Shown one piece after another: positions 9,796 to 19,136 of a stretch of DNA of 64,000 bases (positions are counted from its first letter, which is position 1; the number at the start of each line of letters is the position of its first letter). The translations under genes and the position numbers were made by a program. The stretch spans positions 898,764 to 962,763 of the forward strand of contig NZ_KE332377.1 of assembly GCF_000409775.1 (NCBI RefSeq), read 5' to 3'. The notes beneath the pieces are model-generated. The model made no database searches. It had not been told where the DNA came from and saw nothing but the letters and a program-made list of their open reading frames with translations. This stretch comes from Litchfieldella anticariensis FP35 = DSM 16096. Lineage in GTDB: Bacteria > Pseudomonadota > Gammaproteobacteria > Pseudomonadales > Halomonadaceae.

Positions 9796-10452
9796 ATGAC
9801 CCGCCCTCTCACACCGCGTCAGCAGAATGTCTACGACTTCATCGTCAAGACCATGCACGAGCTTGGCTATCCGCCAACCCGCGCCGAGATCGCCAGGGCA
9901 CTGGGCTTTCGCTCCCCCAATGCCGCCGAGGAACACTTGCGCGCCCTCAGTAAAAAAGGCGTGATTCGCATGGTAGCCGGCACCTCCCGAGGCATCCGTC
10001 TGGCCAACCAGGAAGCGGAGAGCAGAGTCGATGAGGGCGATGGCCAGACCGCCAGCGGTCTACCCATCATTGGCGACGTTGCCGCAGGCAGTCCCATTCT
10101 GGCTGCCGAACATATCGACCGTTACTGCCCTATGCCACCAGACTTCTTCTCTCCCCGTGCTGACTACCTGCTACGTGTGCGCGGCTTATCGATGCAGGAT
10201 GTCGGTATCCTCGAAGGTGACCTATTGGCCGTACATCGCACCAACCGTGTTCGCGATGGTCAAATCGTCGTTGCACGCCTGGAAGACGACGTCACCGTCA
10301 AGCGCTTCAAACGCCAAGGGCACAAGGTATGGCTAATCGCCGAGAATCCTGATTTCGCACCGATCGAAATCGACTTGCGCCATCAGGAACTGGAAATCGA
10401 AGGCATCGGTGTAGGCGTGATCCGCGGCGGTAACGGCCAGGCACTCCACTAG
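9796..10452 (+). CDS. lexA: SOS repressor LexA
   Basis: This 218-aa repressor has a winged helix-turn-helix ([20 protein letters not shown]) and a C-terminal self-cleavage domain. The cleavage site Ala97-Gly98 (GDVAAGSP) and the Ser132/Lys169 dyad (GLSMQD and VTVKRF) are intact, so RecA-stimulated autoproteolysis should work. GGAGGT precedes the ATG. The first target in the operon is dinB, 21 bp downstream. In Pseudomonas lexA is followed by a sulA-type gene; here it is dinB. Confidence 0.96.
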   Translation: MTRPLTPRQQNVYDFIVKTMHELGYPPTRAEIARALGFRSPNAAEEHLRALSKKGVIRMVAGTSRGIRLANQEAESRVDEGDGQTASGLPIIGDVAAGSPILAAEHIDRYCPMPPDFFSPRADYLLRVRGLSMQDVGILEGDLLAVHRTNRVRDGQIVVARLEDDVTVKRFKRQGHKVWLIAENPDFAPIEIDLRHQELEIEGIGVGVIRGGNGQALH

Positions 10453-10473
10453 AGCTTTCTTTACTCGCCAGGC

Positions 10474-11526
10474 ATGAAACCGAGAAAGATCCTGCATGCC
10501 GATTGCGACTGCTTCTACGCCGCGGTCGAGATGCGCGACAACCCCGCCTTACGTGAAGTACCGCTGGCTATCGGCGGTAGTGCCGAACGGCGTGGGGTCA
10601 TCGCTACTTGCAACTATCCGGCACGCGCTTTCGGCGTGCGCTCGGCCATGCCCACCGCAAGGGCGTTACGCCTGTGTCCCGACCTGATTCTGCTACCGGG
10701 TGACTTCGAACGTTACCGGGCAGTCTCCCGAGAGATACAGACCATTTTTTCTGAACTCACGCCTCTGGTGGAGCCGCTATCGCTGGACGAAGCGTTTCTC
10801 GATGTCAGCGACGTCGAACGTTTTCACGGTAGCGCCACCTGGATGGCACGCTGGCTGAAGGAAGAAACCCTACGTCGAACCGGAATCACCATTTCGGTAG
10901 GCGCCGCCCCTTCCAAGTTCCTGGCCAAGATTGCCAGCGATTGGGACAAGCCTGATGGCCTATACGTGATCGCGCCCGAGCAAGTCGACGATTTCGTGCG
11001 TCATTTGCCAGTGAAACGTCTGCATGGCGTAGGCCCCGCCAATGCGGCCAAACTCGATGCCATGGGAGTAGAAACCTGCGAGGATCTGCGCCACTGGACC
11101 ATGGATGCACTGGTCACCCGTTTCGGCAAGTTCGGCCAGCGTCTTCACGAGCTTGCCCGCGGTATCGACGAGCGCGAAGTCAAGGTCGAACGTGAACGCA
11201 AGTCGGTCAGTGTCGAAACCACCTTCGAGCGTGACCTTCCCGACCTCGCCACCTGCCAGGCAGCCCTATCGCCACTTGTCGAACGTCTCGATGAGCGTTT
11301 GCAGCGTCACGGCCAACCTCGGCTGGACAAGTTGTTCGTCAAGGTCCGCTTCGATGACTTCAGTCTCACCACCCTGGAGAGTGGAGGATATTCGATCAGT
11401 CACGAGAACTTCGCTGCCCTGCTCGCCCAGGCATGGCAACGTGCCAAGCGGCCGGTTCGTCTACTCGGCGTAGGGGTGCGCCTGGAACCACGCGATGCCA
11501 GGCGCCAACTAAGCTTGCCCCTATGA
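10474..11526 (+). CDS. dinB: DNA polymerase IV (translesion)
   Basis: This 350-aa Y-family polymerase shows the metal-binding ADCDCFYAAVE and SLDEAFLDVSD motifs and the finger segment ATCNYPARAFGVRSAMP. It also has the helix-hairpin-helix region HGVGPANAAKLDAMGVET and a C-terminal little-finger domain ending QLSLPL, which resembles a beta-clamp-binding peptide. It is cotranscribed with lexA and is thus SOS-inducible. The ribosome site is weak (CCAGGC). Confidence 0.94.
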   Translation: MKPRKILHADCDCFYAAVEMRDNPALREVPLAIGGSAERRGVIATCNYPARAFGVRSAMPTARALRLCPDLILLPGDFERYRAVSREIQTIFSELTPLVEPLSLDEAFLDVSDVERFHGSATWMARWLKEETLRRTGITISVGAAPSKFLAKIASDWDKPDGLYVIAPEQVDDFVRHLPVKRLHGVGPANAAKLDAMGVETCEDLRHWTMDALVTRFGKFGQRLHELARGIDEREVKVERERKSVSVETTFERDLPDLATCQAALSPLVERLDERLQRHGQPRLDKLFVKVRFDDFSLTTLESGGYSISHENFAALLAQAWQRAKRPVRLLGVGVRLEPRDARRQLSLPL

Positions 11527-11540
11527 TCAGGAAGCCCTGC

Positions 11541-12212
11541 TTACTTGGTATCGATGTAACGGTGGCGGTTGAAGGTAGCAACCCAGTGTGGGTGGTAAAC
11601 CACCAGCAAGCTCAATAGCATGCCGGTGATAAAGGCCTCGGATGGCATCAGCAGCGGCAGGAAGAGCGCATACTCCTGAATGAAGAACCACACTTGGGAG
11701 TCTGCAGCCGCCAACCAGGCGACAATGATCATCGTCAGACCACTGGCCAAGGTGGCCAGTGCAGTACCGAAAAAGCCACACACGAAAACGAAGACTGGCA
11801 AGTTATCAGGCAGATAGCGGTCGACCAGGCGCCAGACCATTACCATCACCATTACTGGCACCACACCACTGATCAGCAGATTGACTCCCAGTAGTGGCCA
11901 CGCGGTCCTGCCTATCACGACCATCGCCAGGTTAACCAACAAGTTGATCAGCAATGCCAACGGCGCCTTGAACACCAGCGTCAACAACGCCGTGAACATC
12001 AAATGTAGACTAAGCCAATCCACCGCCTGGGCGCGGAGCTGCCAGAACAACATGACCGTGATAGCGGCAGCCATCACACGATGCTGTAACCCACGATCGG
12101 CCACCAGAGAACGCCATGGTTTCTGACCTATCGCAAGCCCTAGCATGACCAGACTCAACAGTCCGCATAGCCCCAGCATCCAGGGCGCAAGCACGATGTC
12201 AACGAAGGTCAT
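11541..12212 (-). CDS. Energy-coupling-factor/CbiM-like integral membrane protein
   Basis: This 223-aa protein has about six hydrophobic segments and resembles the CbiM-type permease family (energy-coupling-factor substrate component). Runs such as LLINLLVNLAMVVIG and MPSEAFITGMLLSLLVVYHP support the fold. No ATPase or transmembrane partner genes lie nearby, so it is either an orphan S-component-like protein or shares modules encoded elsewhere. Its substrate is unknown. It converges with dinB (14 bp gap) and is 32 bp downstream of purU. Confidence 0.6.
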   Translation of the reverse strand: MTFVDIVLAPWMLGLCGLLSLVMLGLAIGQKPWRSLVADRGLQHRVMAAAITVMLFWQLRAQAVDWLSLHLMFTALLTLVFKAPLALLINLLVNLAMVVIGRTAWPLLGVNLLISGVVPVMVMVMVWRLVDRYLPDNLPVFVFVCGFFGTALATLASGLTMIIVAWLAAADSQVWFFIQEYALFLPLLMPSEAFITGMLLSLLVVYHPHWVATFNRHRYIDTK

Positions 12213-12244
12213 ACCACACCTGAGAAGGGGTCATGTCATGCCAC

Positions 12245-13099
12245 TCAGGCAAAGACCACGGTCTTGTTGCCGTGAATGAGGACGCGATCCTGCAAATGCC
12301 AGCGCAGACCGCGCGCCAATACCGTCTTTTCCACGTCACGACCAAAGCGCACCAAGTCATCTGCCGTGTGGCAATGGCTAACACGATGGATGTCCTGTTC
12401 GATGATCGGTCCAGCATCGAGTTCCTGAGTGACATAATGGCAAGTGGCCCCGATCAGCTTGACGCCACGCTCATATGCCTGATGGTAGGGCTTGGCACCG
12501 ACGAAGGATGGTAGAAAGCTGTGATGGATGTTGATCACTCGTCCGGCATGACGTTCACAAAGCCCAGGGGGCAAGATTTGCATGTAACGTGCCAGCACAA
12601 GGGTGTCAGCCTCGACCTCTTCGACCAGTCGCTCCACTTGGGCGAATGCTGCGGACTTGTCATCAGCTTCTACCGGCACATGGTGATAGGGAATCCCATG
12701 CCACTCGACCAACGCCCGCATATCCTCGTGATTGGAAATCACACAGGGGATATCGCAATCGAGCTCTCCTGCCGTCCAGCGATATAACAGATCCACCAGA
12801 CAGTGCGATTCCCTGGACACCATGAGTACCACCCGTGGCCGCTTCGCCGTATCGGTCAACGTCCATTCCATGGTGAAGTCTTCCGCGATGGGGGCAAAGG
12901 CACGGCGAAACGCATCGGCGTCCAGCCCCACAGAATCGGCAAGGATCTCATAGCGCATGAAAAACCGCCCAGTGGCCAGATCGGAATGCTGATTGGCCTC
13001 TGTGATCGAGCCGCCTTGACTAGCAATGAATCCTGACACGCGTGCCACGATACCTACACGATCGGGACAGGATACGAGCAGACGATAATAATGCGACAT
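12245..13099 (-). CDS. purU: Formyltetrahydrofolate deformylase
   Basis: This 284-aa enzyme hydrolyses 10-formyl-THF to formate and THF, balancing one-carbon pools. An N-terminal ACT domain (LLVSCPDRVGIVARVSGFIA) precedes a formyltransferase-like domain with the catalytic Asn-His-Asp set in INIHHSFLPSF and GATCHYVTQELDAGPIIEQD. The ATG at 13099 is chosen, with GGCGG upstream. A TTG two codons earlier is possible but unnecessary. Confidence 0.93.
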   Translation of the reverse strand: MSHYYRLLVSCPDRVGIVARVSGFIASQGGSITEANQHSDLATGRFFMRYEILADSVGLDADAFRRAFAPIAEDFTMEWTLTDTAKRPRVVLMVSRESHCLVDLLYRWTAGELDCDIPCVISNHEDMRALVEWHGIPYHHVPVEADDKSAAFAQVERLVEEVEADTLVLARYMQILPPGLCERHAGRVINIHHSFLPSFVGAKPYHQAYERGVKLIGATCHYVTQELDAGPIIEQDIHRVSHCHTADDLVRFGRDVEKTVLARGLRWHLQDRVLIHGNKTVVFA

Positions 13100-13212
13100 C
13101 GGCAAACCGCCATATGAAGTGGTGCAAGGCCCAATAGTGTAGCGAATTCAGCGGCATCCAGTCATGCGCGTTGTGACGCCTCCCTCCTATCCCGTATGAT
13201 GGATTCATCGTT

Positions 13213-13224
13213 TACAGGCCTGTA
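13213..13224. promoter_or_regulatory. Perfect 12-bp palindrome before the RNase J-like gene
   Basis: TACAGGCCTGTA is a perfect palindrome ending 6 bp before the start codon of the nuclease gene, overlapping the expected ribosome-binding region. It could be an operator or an RNA hairpin limiting translation. No known regulator consensus was recognised. Confidence 0.3.
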
Positions 13225-13230
13225 TCCATC

Positions 13231-14895
13231 ATGCTGCAATCCCGAGTACAGATTCGCCCTCGCCGCCGCTCACCCTTGAGTTTTCTGCCCCTTGGCGGCT
13301 GCGGGGAAATAGGAATGAACCTCTCGCTATACGGGCAAGACGACCACTGGATCGCTGTCGATTGCGGCATGATGATTCGCCAGGACTTACCCGGGAGTCC
13401 CTTGCAGGTTCCTAACCTATCCACCCTCGAATCACTGCGGATCACACCGCGCGCATTGATCATTACCCATGGCCACGAAGATCATATCGGGGCTGCGGCC
13501 TGGCTTTGGCCACACTGGGGTTGCCCCATCCATGCTCCTCCACTAGCTGCCGGTTTGTTGCGCGCCAAGTTCCTCGAGCGCGGCCTGGTCACCGACGATA
13601 TTCATGTCATCGAGCCCGGTGAAGCCATGGAAAGCGGTCCCTTCAGCCTGCGCTTCCTGTCTTTGACACATTCGATCCCCGAGAGCTGCGCCCTGCTGAT
13701 CACCACTTCACAGTATCGGGTATTGCATACCGGGGACTGGAAGCTGGATCCAGAACCATTGATAGGCCCACCTACCGACGAAACGACATTTCGTGCCTTG
13801 GCACCGGTGGATCTACTCGTCGGCGATTCAACCAATGCTCCAGTTCCTGGCCATTCGCGCAGCGAAGGCGAGGTAGCCCGAGCACTGGAGCGAACGCTAG
13901 CCGATTGCCCTGGACGTGTCATCGTGACTTGTTTTGCCAGCAACCTGGCACGCGTCTTGGCCGCCGCACGAGCGGCAGCACGTTACGGGCGTCGGGTCAG
14001 CCTGATGGGACGTTCCATGGAGCGTATGGTGGGGATTGCCCGGGGGCTCGGTTATCTGGAGGATTTGCCACCGCTGGTGCCAGTACGCGACTTGGGTTAT
14101 CTCCCCCCGGAAGAAGTACTGGTCATTGCCACCGGTAGCCAAGGGGAGCCCCGGGCAGCCCTCTCGAGACTGGCGCATGGCAACCACCCCCATTTCGAGC
14201 TGATGGCGGGCGATAGCGTGATTTTTTCTGCCAAGGCCATCCCCGGCAATGAACGCTTGATAGAACGTCTGCAGCGCTCGCTCGAACGTCTTGGCGTCAC
14301 TCTCTACGACGAGCACAATCACCCCGAATTACACGCCTCAGGACATCCAGCACAGGAAGAGCTCCGCACCTTCTATGACTGGGTCAAGCCTCGCCATCTC
14401 TTACCGGTACATGGCGAATATCGCCACCAACGAGCCCACTGTGAACTAGCTGAGTCACGTGGCATTCATGCGCCATTGATACCGACCGATGGCGACTTGA
14501 TCCGCTTTGATCAGGGGGGTCTGACCTGCGAATCCCGACATCCACAACCACCTTGCATCATCGAGCAGGATGCGGTGACTCCTTTACCGGCACTCGCCGG
14601 TAAGACAGAGCACAGCCATCCACGGCATGGCAGCCTCTTCCTAGCCCTGCCGGTCACTCCACTCGATCAAGGATGGGCACGTATCGGGCGTCTCCTTCTC
14701 GACTCCAGTGCTTCGACGACTCTGGATGAAGATGCCTTCGCTGACTGGCTGGATGAGCGATTGGCCAGGATGACAGCCGAAAGCCTTATGGAGTTGCGCA
14801 ATCAACTACATCCTCCGCTGATACAATACCTGACACACCACCTGCGCCACATGCCGGAAGTACATCTGCAACTCCTGGCAGCCGAACCTCCGTGA
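13231..14895 (+). CDS. RNase J-like metallo-beta-lactamase ribonuclease
   Basis: This 554-aa protein has the RNase J architecture: GGCGEIGMN at the N terminus, the zinc motif ITHGHEDHIGA, HTGDWKLDP, VGDSTNAPVPGHSRSE, a beta-CASP domain (TCFASNLARVLAAA; TGSQGEPRAALSRLA) and the late HASGHPAQEEL and LLPVHGEYRHQ motifs. Such enzymes degrade or mature RNA by endo- and 5' exonucleolytic attack. They are standard in Firmicutes and scattered in gammaproteobacteria, which mainly use RNase E. The C-terminal region after about residue 450 is divergent. It stands alone, ending at a strong terminator. Confidence 0.82.
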   Translation: MLQSRVQIRPRRRSPLSFLPLGGCGEIGMNLSLYGQDDHWIAVDCGMMIRQDLPGSPLQVPNLSTLESLRITPRALIITHGHEDHIGAAAWLWPHWGCPIHAPPLAAGLLRAKFLERGLVTDDIHVIEPGEAMESGPFSLRFLSLTHSIPESCALLITTSQYRVLHTGDWKLDPEPLIGPPTDETTFRALAPVDLLVGDSTNAPVPGHSRSEGEVARALERTLADCPGRVIVTCFASNLARVLAAARAAARYGRRVSLMGRSMERMVGIARGLGYLEDLPPLVPVRDLGYLPPEEVLVIATGSQGEPRAALSRLAHGNHPHFELMAGDSVIFSAKAIPGNERLIERLQRSLERLGVTLYDEHNHPELHASGHPAQEELRTFYDWVKPRHLLPVHGEYRHQRAHCELAESRGIHAPLIPTDGDLIRFDQGGLTCESRHPQPPCIIEQDAVTPLPALAGKTEHSHPRHGSLFLALPVTPLDQGWARIGRLLLDSSASTTLDEDAFADWLDERLARMTAESLMELRNQLHPPLIQYLTHHLRHMPEVHLQLLAAEPP

Positions 14896-14932
14896 TGGTG
14901 GAGCCAGGAAACGAAACACTATGCAACGATTG

Positions 14933-14972
14933 GCAATGAAAAAAGCGGACCTATGTCCGCTTTTTTCATTGC
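14933..14972. terminator. Bidirectional intrinsic terminator
   Basis: GCAATGAAAAAAGCGGAC pairs with GTCCGCTTTTTTCATTGC around a CTAT loop, giving an A-run and a T-run on opposite sides. It separates the convergent RNase J-like and H-NS-like genes and can stop transcription from both. Confidence 0.9.
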
Positions 14973-14990
14973 ACGATAACCAGACCCAGT

Positions 14991-15281
14991 TCAGGTCTTG
15001 CTGGCATTCTTCGGCGGCCTACCGCGGCGGCGCTTGGGCTGCTCGGAAACCAGGTCATCCAATGACAAACCGGCATCATTGATCGCTTCACGAATTTCCG
15101 CCAGCTTGCGTTCCTTTAGCGCCTCTTCTTCCTGGCGCTTCTTATCTTCGTCCTGCTTCTGTTCAATCACTTCGCCTATCACTTCTGCCAGCTTGTTCAA
15201 CTGCTCCATACTAAGCTGACGTGCTGCTGCACGAGCGACATTCTTATTGCGGGCGATGCGTTCCAAGGTTTCGGAAGACAT
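14991..15281 (-). CDS. H-NS-like nucleoid-associated protein with AT-hook-like tail
   Basis: This 96-aa protein has an N-terminal helical oligomerisation region, a very charged coiled coil (EQKQDEDKKRQEEEALKERK) and a C-terminal DNA-binding tail KRRRGRPPKN. The RGRPPK core is the AT-hook-like motif used by MvaT/H-NS functional analogues to grip AT-rich minor grooves. It is smaller than classic H-NS (about 137 aa). It probably acts as a silencer or chromosome-organising protein. GGAGG precedes the start. Confidence 0.7.
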   Translation of the reverse strand: MSSETLERIARNKNVARAAARQLSMEQLNKLAEVIGEVIEQKQDEDKKRQEEEALKERKLAEIREAINDAGLSLDDLVSEQPKRRRGRPPKNASKT

Positions 15282-15620
15282 TGGCCTCCTCCATTCTGAG
15301 GGTAGAGAAAAGGGATTCCATGGTTTTATCGTAAAAAGTATATGCCTTTACGCCACCTTGGCAAGAAAATCCCGCCATTAACTTTTACCGCTTTGACGAA
15401 CCATTGAAAGCAAAAAACGGAAATGCCCGGTTTACGGGAGTTGGCGTATCATCAAGTTGGAATATTTCTCGACCGACATCAAGAATGGGAACAAAGGAGG
15501 TGTCGTCGAAAAAACCTTTCGAAGGAGATGTGAGTAAGAGAGAAAGTAAGCACTAGGTATTCAGGCCAACTATCAATCTCGGGTTTGCTCCATCCAGGAG
15601 CAAACCCGAAGAGTAGACTT
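15282..15620. other. 339-bp gene-free stretch with GGA motifs; possible small RNA or leader
   Basis: No convincing gene was found here. The stretch holds several GGA motifs (GGGAAC at 15487, AAAGGAGGTG at 15494, GAAGGAGATG at 15521, CAGGAGC at 15595), which resemble CsrA/RsmA binding sites or strong ribosome sites, and a possible promoter TTGGCG-16 bp-TATTTC near 15442-15469. A tiny 23-codon frame (15485-15556) exists without a good ribosome site of its own. Further upstream, 15300-15430 is AT-richer and probably holds the H-NS-like gene promoter. Confidence 0.35.
15580..15608. terminator. Perfect 12-bp inverted repeat downstream of moaA
   Basis: CGGGTTTGCTCC and GGAGCAAACCCG pair perfectly around a 5-nt loop. 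It lies 12 bp past the moaA stop and could end the molybdenum-cofactor transcript or stabilise a plus-strand RNA. There is no clear T-run on either side, so Rho-independent termination is uncertain. Confidence 0.5.
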
Positions 15621-16613
15621 TCAACCACCCGTCATGTTCATGAACCGCACCACTTGGACATCACCATCGGTCGTGAAGTGGTGACGCTCAGGCTTGAGTG
15701 GCATGGCCCCAATGATCGCCGCCTTGAGTGCATCCATGTCACCTGGGTAACGACGCAATACCGCACGCAGATCTATCGAGTGCTCATTGCCCAGACACAG
15801 CAACAGACGCCCTTCCACCGTGACTCGGACACGATTGCAGGTCGAACAGAAGTTATGACTATGAGGTGAAATGAAGCCAATGCGGGTGTCGCTGTCGGGC
15901 ATGCGAAAATAGCGTGACGGTCCGAGAGTGGTTTCCGTGGTCGGTGTCAACGCGTGTCGTTGCTCGATTATCGACTGAACCTGATCGCTGGAACAGTAGG
16001 TTTCAGCCCTCGAGTGATCGGAGACGTCGCCCAACGGCATCTCTTCGATGAAGCTGATATCCACTCCCTCATCTCGCGCGAACTCAACCAGATCAAGTAC
16101 TTCATCGTCATTGCGATTCTTGAGAATGACCGCATTGAGCTTGATCCGCTCGAACCCAGCCTCACGTGCAGCGTGAATCCCGGCAATCACCTTGTCCAGC
16201 TTGCCCGTACGCGTGAGACGATGAAACTTGTCGGCATCCAATGAATCCAGGCTGATGTTGAGGCGTTTCAGACCACCTTCCCGCAAGGCTCGAGCATATT
16301 TGACCAAACCAGCTCCGTTGGTGGTCATGGCAAAATCCTTGAGGCCGGGCAACGAGCCAATCTCATCGACCAACTGCTCGATCCCACGCCGCACTAGTGG
16401 CTCGCCACCAGTCAAGCGTATCTTTTCTACGCCCAGCTCGGTAAAGGCACGGGCAACCATCGCCAACTCTTCCAACGTCAATATTTGTGCCCGAGGAAGA
16501 AATGTCATGTCTTCGCTCATGCAATAGACACAACGGAAATCACAGCGATCGGTGACTGAGATGCGTACATAACGCACCCGGCGATCGAAGTTGTCGATTA
16601 GCGTTGTTGTCAT
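15621..16613 (-). CDS. moaA: GTP 3',8-cyclase MoaA
   Basis: This 330-aa radical-SAM enzyme starts molybdopterin synthesis by converting GTP to 3',8-cyclo-GTP. The radical-SAM cluster motif CDFRCVYCM, the second cluster in [20 protein letters not shown] and the C-terminal double glycine (NMTGG) are all present. The start MTTTLID is chosen because its ATG overlaps the moaE stop by 4 nt; the longer open frame merely overlaps moaE. It is the last gene of the operon. Confidence 0.96.
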   Translation of the reverse strand: MTTTLIDNFDRRVRYVRISVTDRCDFRCVYCMSEDMTFLPRAQILTLEELAMVARAFTELGVEKIRLTGGEPLVRRGIEQLVDEIGSLPGLKDFAMTTNGAGLVKYARALREGGLKRLNISLDSLDADKFHRLTRTGKLDKVIAGIHAAREAGFERIKLNAVILKNRNDDEVLDLVEFARDEGVDISFIEEMPLGDVSDHSRAETYCSSDQVQSIIEQRHALTPTTETTLGPSRYFRMPDSDTRIGFISPHSHNFCSTCNRVRVTVEGRLLLCLGNEHSIDLRAVLRRYPGDMDALKAAIIGAMPLKPERHHFTTDGDVQVVRFMNMTGG

Positions 16614-17068
16614 GGCTCCTCCCAACGCCTGGCATCTCGCTGATCGCTTGCCCGCTCGGCCACCCAATAGTGGCCCGAAGAGGTATGCTCCTTCTTCCAG
16701 AAAGGCGCACGCGTCTTGAGATAGTCCATGATGAAGTCGCAAGCCTCGAAGGCTTCTCGTCGATGTGCACTGGCAACCACTACCAGTACGATCGGATCTC
16801 CGGGTGTCAATCGACCGACACGATGGATGACACATACCCCCTGAAGTGGCCAGCGGCTTTCGGCTTCCTTGACGATATCAGTCAGTGCCGACTCAGTCAT
16901 TCCTGGATAATGCTCCAATGTCAGCGCTTCCACCTCTGGACGCTCATTGAAGTCACGAACCAAGCCAGTAAAACTCACCACGGCGCCAATGTCGCTACGC
17001 CCTTGTATCAAGGCTCGTTGCTCACGTCCCGGATCGAAAGGCTCATGTTGCACGCGGATCATCTTCAA
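16610..17068 (-). CDS. moaE: Molybdopterin synthase catalytic subunit MoaE
   Basis: This 152-aa large subunit of molybdopterin synthase transfers sulfur from thiocarboxylated MoaD to precursor [43 protein letters not shown] and the lysine-containing [10 protein letters not shown] region match the family. Its start overlaps the stop of the MoaC-MoaD fusion by 4 nt, placing it next to its sulfur-carrier partner. Confidence 0.95.
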   Translation of the reverse strand: MKMIRVQHEPFDPGREQRALIQGRSDIGAVVSFTGLVRDFNERPEVEALTLEHYPGMTESALTDIVKEAESRWPLQGVCVIHRVGRLTPGDPIVLVVVASAHRREAFEACDFIMDYLKTRAPFWKKEHTSSGHYWVAERASDQRDARRWEEP

Positions 17069-17868
17069 CCTCCCGTGACCGGGGGAAAGAAGGCCACTTC
17101 ATCGTCGGCAGTCAAGGGAGTGCTATCACCGCCCATGACCTGATTGACGGCGCACAGGATACGCGCGTCCTCGAGCCGGGCAAAGCGATCGTCCCTGGCC
17201 TTCAGCGCCGCTTTCAGGCCTGCGACATTCTGCTCTTCCAAGCTATCGAAGGGAACATCGAGATCGCTCACCCCCAAACGCTCCCGCAACTCGGCCAGGC
17301 ATTTGACTCGCACGCACGGCAGGTCGGCACGCATTCCCACACTGACCTCACCACTGCGATATTCTCCGGTAACGATCGGCGCTTCACTTTCATCCGCTTC
17401 ACGTCGATAATCACCCGATTTACCACCGGTCTTGGATTCGAGACGAATCGCACCGATCTGCATCCCCTTATCGACCGCCTTGCACATGTCATAGAGAGTG
17501 AGGCAGGCAACCGACACGGCAGTCAAAGCTTCCATTTCCACTCCCGTACGTCCGTTCAGACGGCAGGTTGCCGAGACTTCCACGCGGGACGCCTCTTCAT
17601 CGAGATGGAAGTCGATCGCCACCTTGGAGAGTGCCAACGCATGGCATAACGGGATGAGTTCGTGAGTACGCTTAGCGGCCTGAATCCCAGCAATGCGAGC
17701 CGTCGCCAGCACATCGCCCTTGGGCAAGCCACCTTCCACCAGCAACGCCAAGGTTTCCGGTCGCATGGCGATATGTCCGCTGGCGATAGCCTCACGCTGG
17801 CTTTCGGATTTATCGGCGATGTCCACCATATGGGCTTCGCCGCGGACGTTGAGATGGGTCAAACTCAT
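17065..17868 (-). CDS. MoaC-MoaD fusion protein
   Basis: This 267-aa protein combines two enzymes. Residues 1 to about 160 are MoaC (cyclic pyranopterin monophosphate synthase): [46 protein letters not shown] and [10 protein letters not shown]. After a linker of about 25 residues, residues about 187-267 form a ubiquitin-like MoaD with [22 protein letters not shown] and a free C-terminal Gly-Gly (FFPPVTGG), needed for adenylation and thiocarboxylation. The frame is continuous with no stop or shift. MoaD is normally a separate protein of about 80 aa. No standalone moaD is in the operon. Confidence 0.9.
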   Translation of the reverse strand: MSLTHLNVRGEAHMVDIADKSESQREAIASGHIAMRPETLALLVEGGLPKGDVLATARIAGIQAAKRTHELIPLCHALALSKVAIDFHLDEEASRVEVSATCRLNGRTGVEMEALTAVSVACLTLYDMCKAVDKGMQIGAIRLESKTGGKSGDYRREADESEAPIVTGEYRSGEVSVGMRADLPCVRVKCLAELRERLGVSDLDVPFDSLEEQNVAGLKAALKARDDRFARLEDARILCAVNQVMGGDSTPLTADDEVAFFPPVTGG

Positions 17869-19136
17869 GTCAATTCACCAAAGGGTTGTACGATCACGGC
17901 CTCTCCCGGCTCCACGCCGACTCTCTCGGCCGCGATCTCGATCAAACAGTTTGCAGCGACCATCGACGACAGGATTCCCGAGCCTTGACGACCGGTGCTT
18001 CGCACCCAGAGCTGTCCTTTGTCATCAGCATGATAGACGCCGCGCAGGAAATCCACGCGACCACGCCGGCTCTTTAGTGACGCTTCAGCTAGAGCCGTCA
18101 AACGCCATGGAGACCAGTTCGCCTCCCCCTGTAGATGGCGAAGCATGGGTTGCACGAATTGCAAAAAAGTCACCATCACCGCCACTGGGTTACCGGGAAG
18201 CCCAAAGAATGGTATGCGGCGAGCGCCCAAGTGCCCGAAAGCCAGAGGCCTACCTGGACGTATGGCAATTCGCCAGAAACCGAGATCGCCACTATTGCTC
18301 AAGGCTGGCCGGATCCAATCGGCCTGCCCTACCGATACGCCGCCACTGGTAATCACCATATCAGCGTCGCTTGCGGCATGTTCGAGCACGGCCTGGATCC
18401 GATTCCGCTCGTCAGGAAGAATCCCCAGATCGAGGAGTTCGCAACCAAACTTCATCAACAGGCCACGCAGGGAAAAGCGATTGGCATCGAATATACCGGC
18501 CTCGCTCAAGGTCTCACCAGGAGCGGTGACCTCATCACCGGTAGAGAATACGGCAACACGAGGACGACGATGCACCTTCACCGTTGCCACCCCCAACGAA
18601 GCCAAAAGCCCCAAATGTTGAGGTCTCAGACGTGTACCGCGGGACAACGCCAGGCTTCCGCGGCAGATGTCCTCACCGGCCTGGCGCACGTTCTGGCCCA
18701 GGCGAACCGTTTCCGCCCGCTCGACCGTGATCCAGTCCCGTCCTTCCTGATGCATTTCCTGAAGCTGTTCGCGCATGATCACCGTATCGGTACCCGCTGG
18801 TAGCGGCGCTCCGGTGGTAATCGCCACAGCACACCCTGGGGCCACCTCGCCCCCCGAATAACGAGACCCAGCCAGCACTTCTCCCACCCGAAGCCAACGT
18901 TCGGGAAGCAATGAGGCATCCTGCGGCCAAGCCAAGGCGATACCATCCATCGCGGCATTGGTGTTCTGAGGTACATCGATCGTCGAATGAATGTCTTCTG
19001 CCAGAACCCGCTCCGGCAATGCCTCTAAACCAAGCGTTTCACTTCCCAGCATCGGAGGTGAAAACTCCCGCAATGCCGCCAGCGCTTCCTCCACCGACAG
19101 CATCCGCTCGCCGAGATCGAAACACGACAGACTCAT
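17865..19136 (-). CDS. moeA: Molybdopterin molybdenumtransferase MoeA
   Basis: This 423-aa enzyme inserts molybdate into adenylated molybdopterin. The family signatures are [10 protein letters not shown] near the N terminus, [40 protein letters not shown] and [14 protein letters not shown]. The start MSLSCFD is chosen because its ATG overlaps the mobB stop by 4 nt. The next gene's start overlaps its own stop by 4 nt. Confidence 0.95.
   Translation of the reverse strand: MSLSCFDLGERMLSVEEALAALREFSPPMLGSETLGLEALPERVLAEDIHSTIDVPQNTNAAMDGIALAWPQDASLLPERWLRVGEVLAGSRYSGGEVAPGCAVAITTGAPLPAGTDTVIMREQLQEMHQEGRDWITVERAETVRLGQNVRQAGEDICRGSLALSRGTRLRPQHLGLLASLGVATVKVHRRPRVAVFSTGDEVTAPGETLSEAGIFDANRFSLRGLLMKFGCELLDLGILPDERNRIQAVLEHAASDADMVITSGGVSVGQADWIRPALSNSGDLGFWRIAIRPGRPLAFGHLGARRIPFFGLPGNPVAVMVTFLQFVQPMLRHLQGEANWSPWRLTALAEASLKSRRGRVDFLRGVYHADDKGQLWVRSTGRQGSGILSSMVAANCLIEIAAERVGVEPGEAVIVQPFGELT

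Noticed and set aside
12500..12866. Overlapping plus-strand frames inside purU and many similar frames across the window
   Set aside because: They are antisense or shifted shadows of well-supported genes, with no ribosome site or protein-like composition.
15485..15556. 23-codon reading frame in the gap next to moaA
   Set aside because: Its ATG lacks a ribosome site, the strong GGAGG lies inside the frame, and no conservation can be judged. It is mentioned under the intergenic feature only.
16614..16835. N-terminal extension of MoaA
   Set aside because: The extension lies wholly inside moaE in another frame. The ATG at 16613 overlaps the moaE stop exactly like the other operon junctions.
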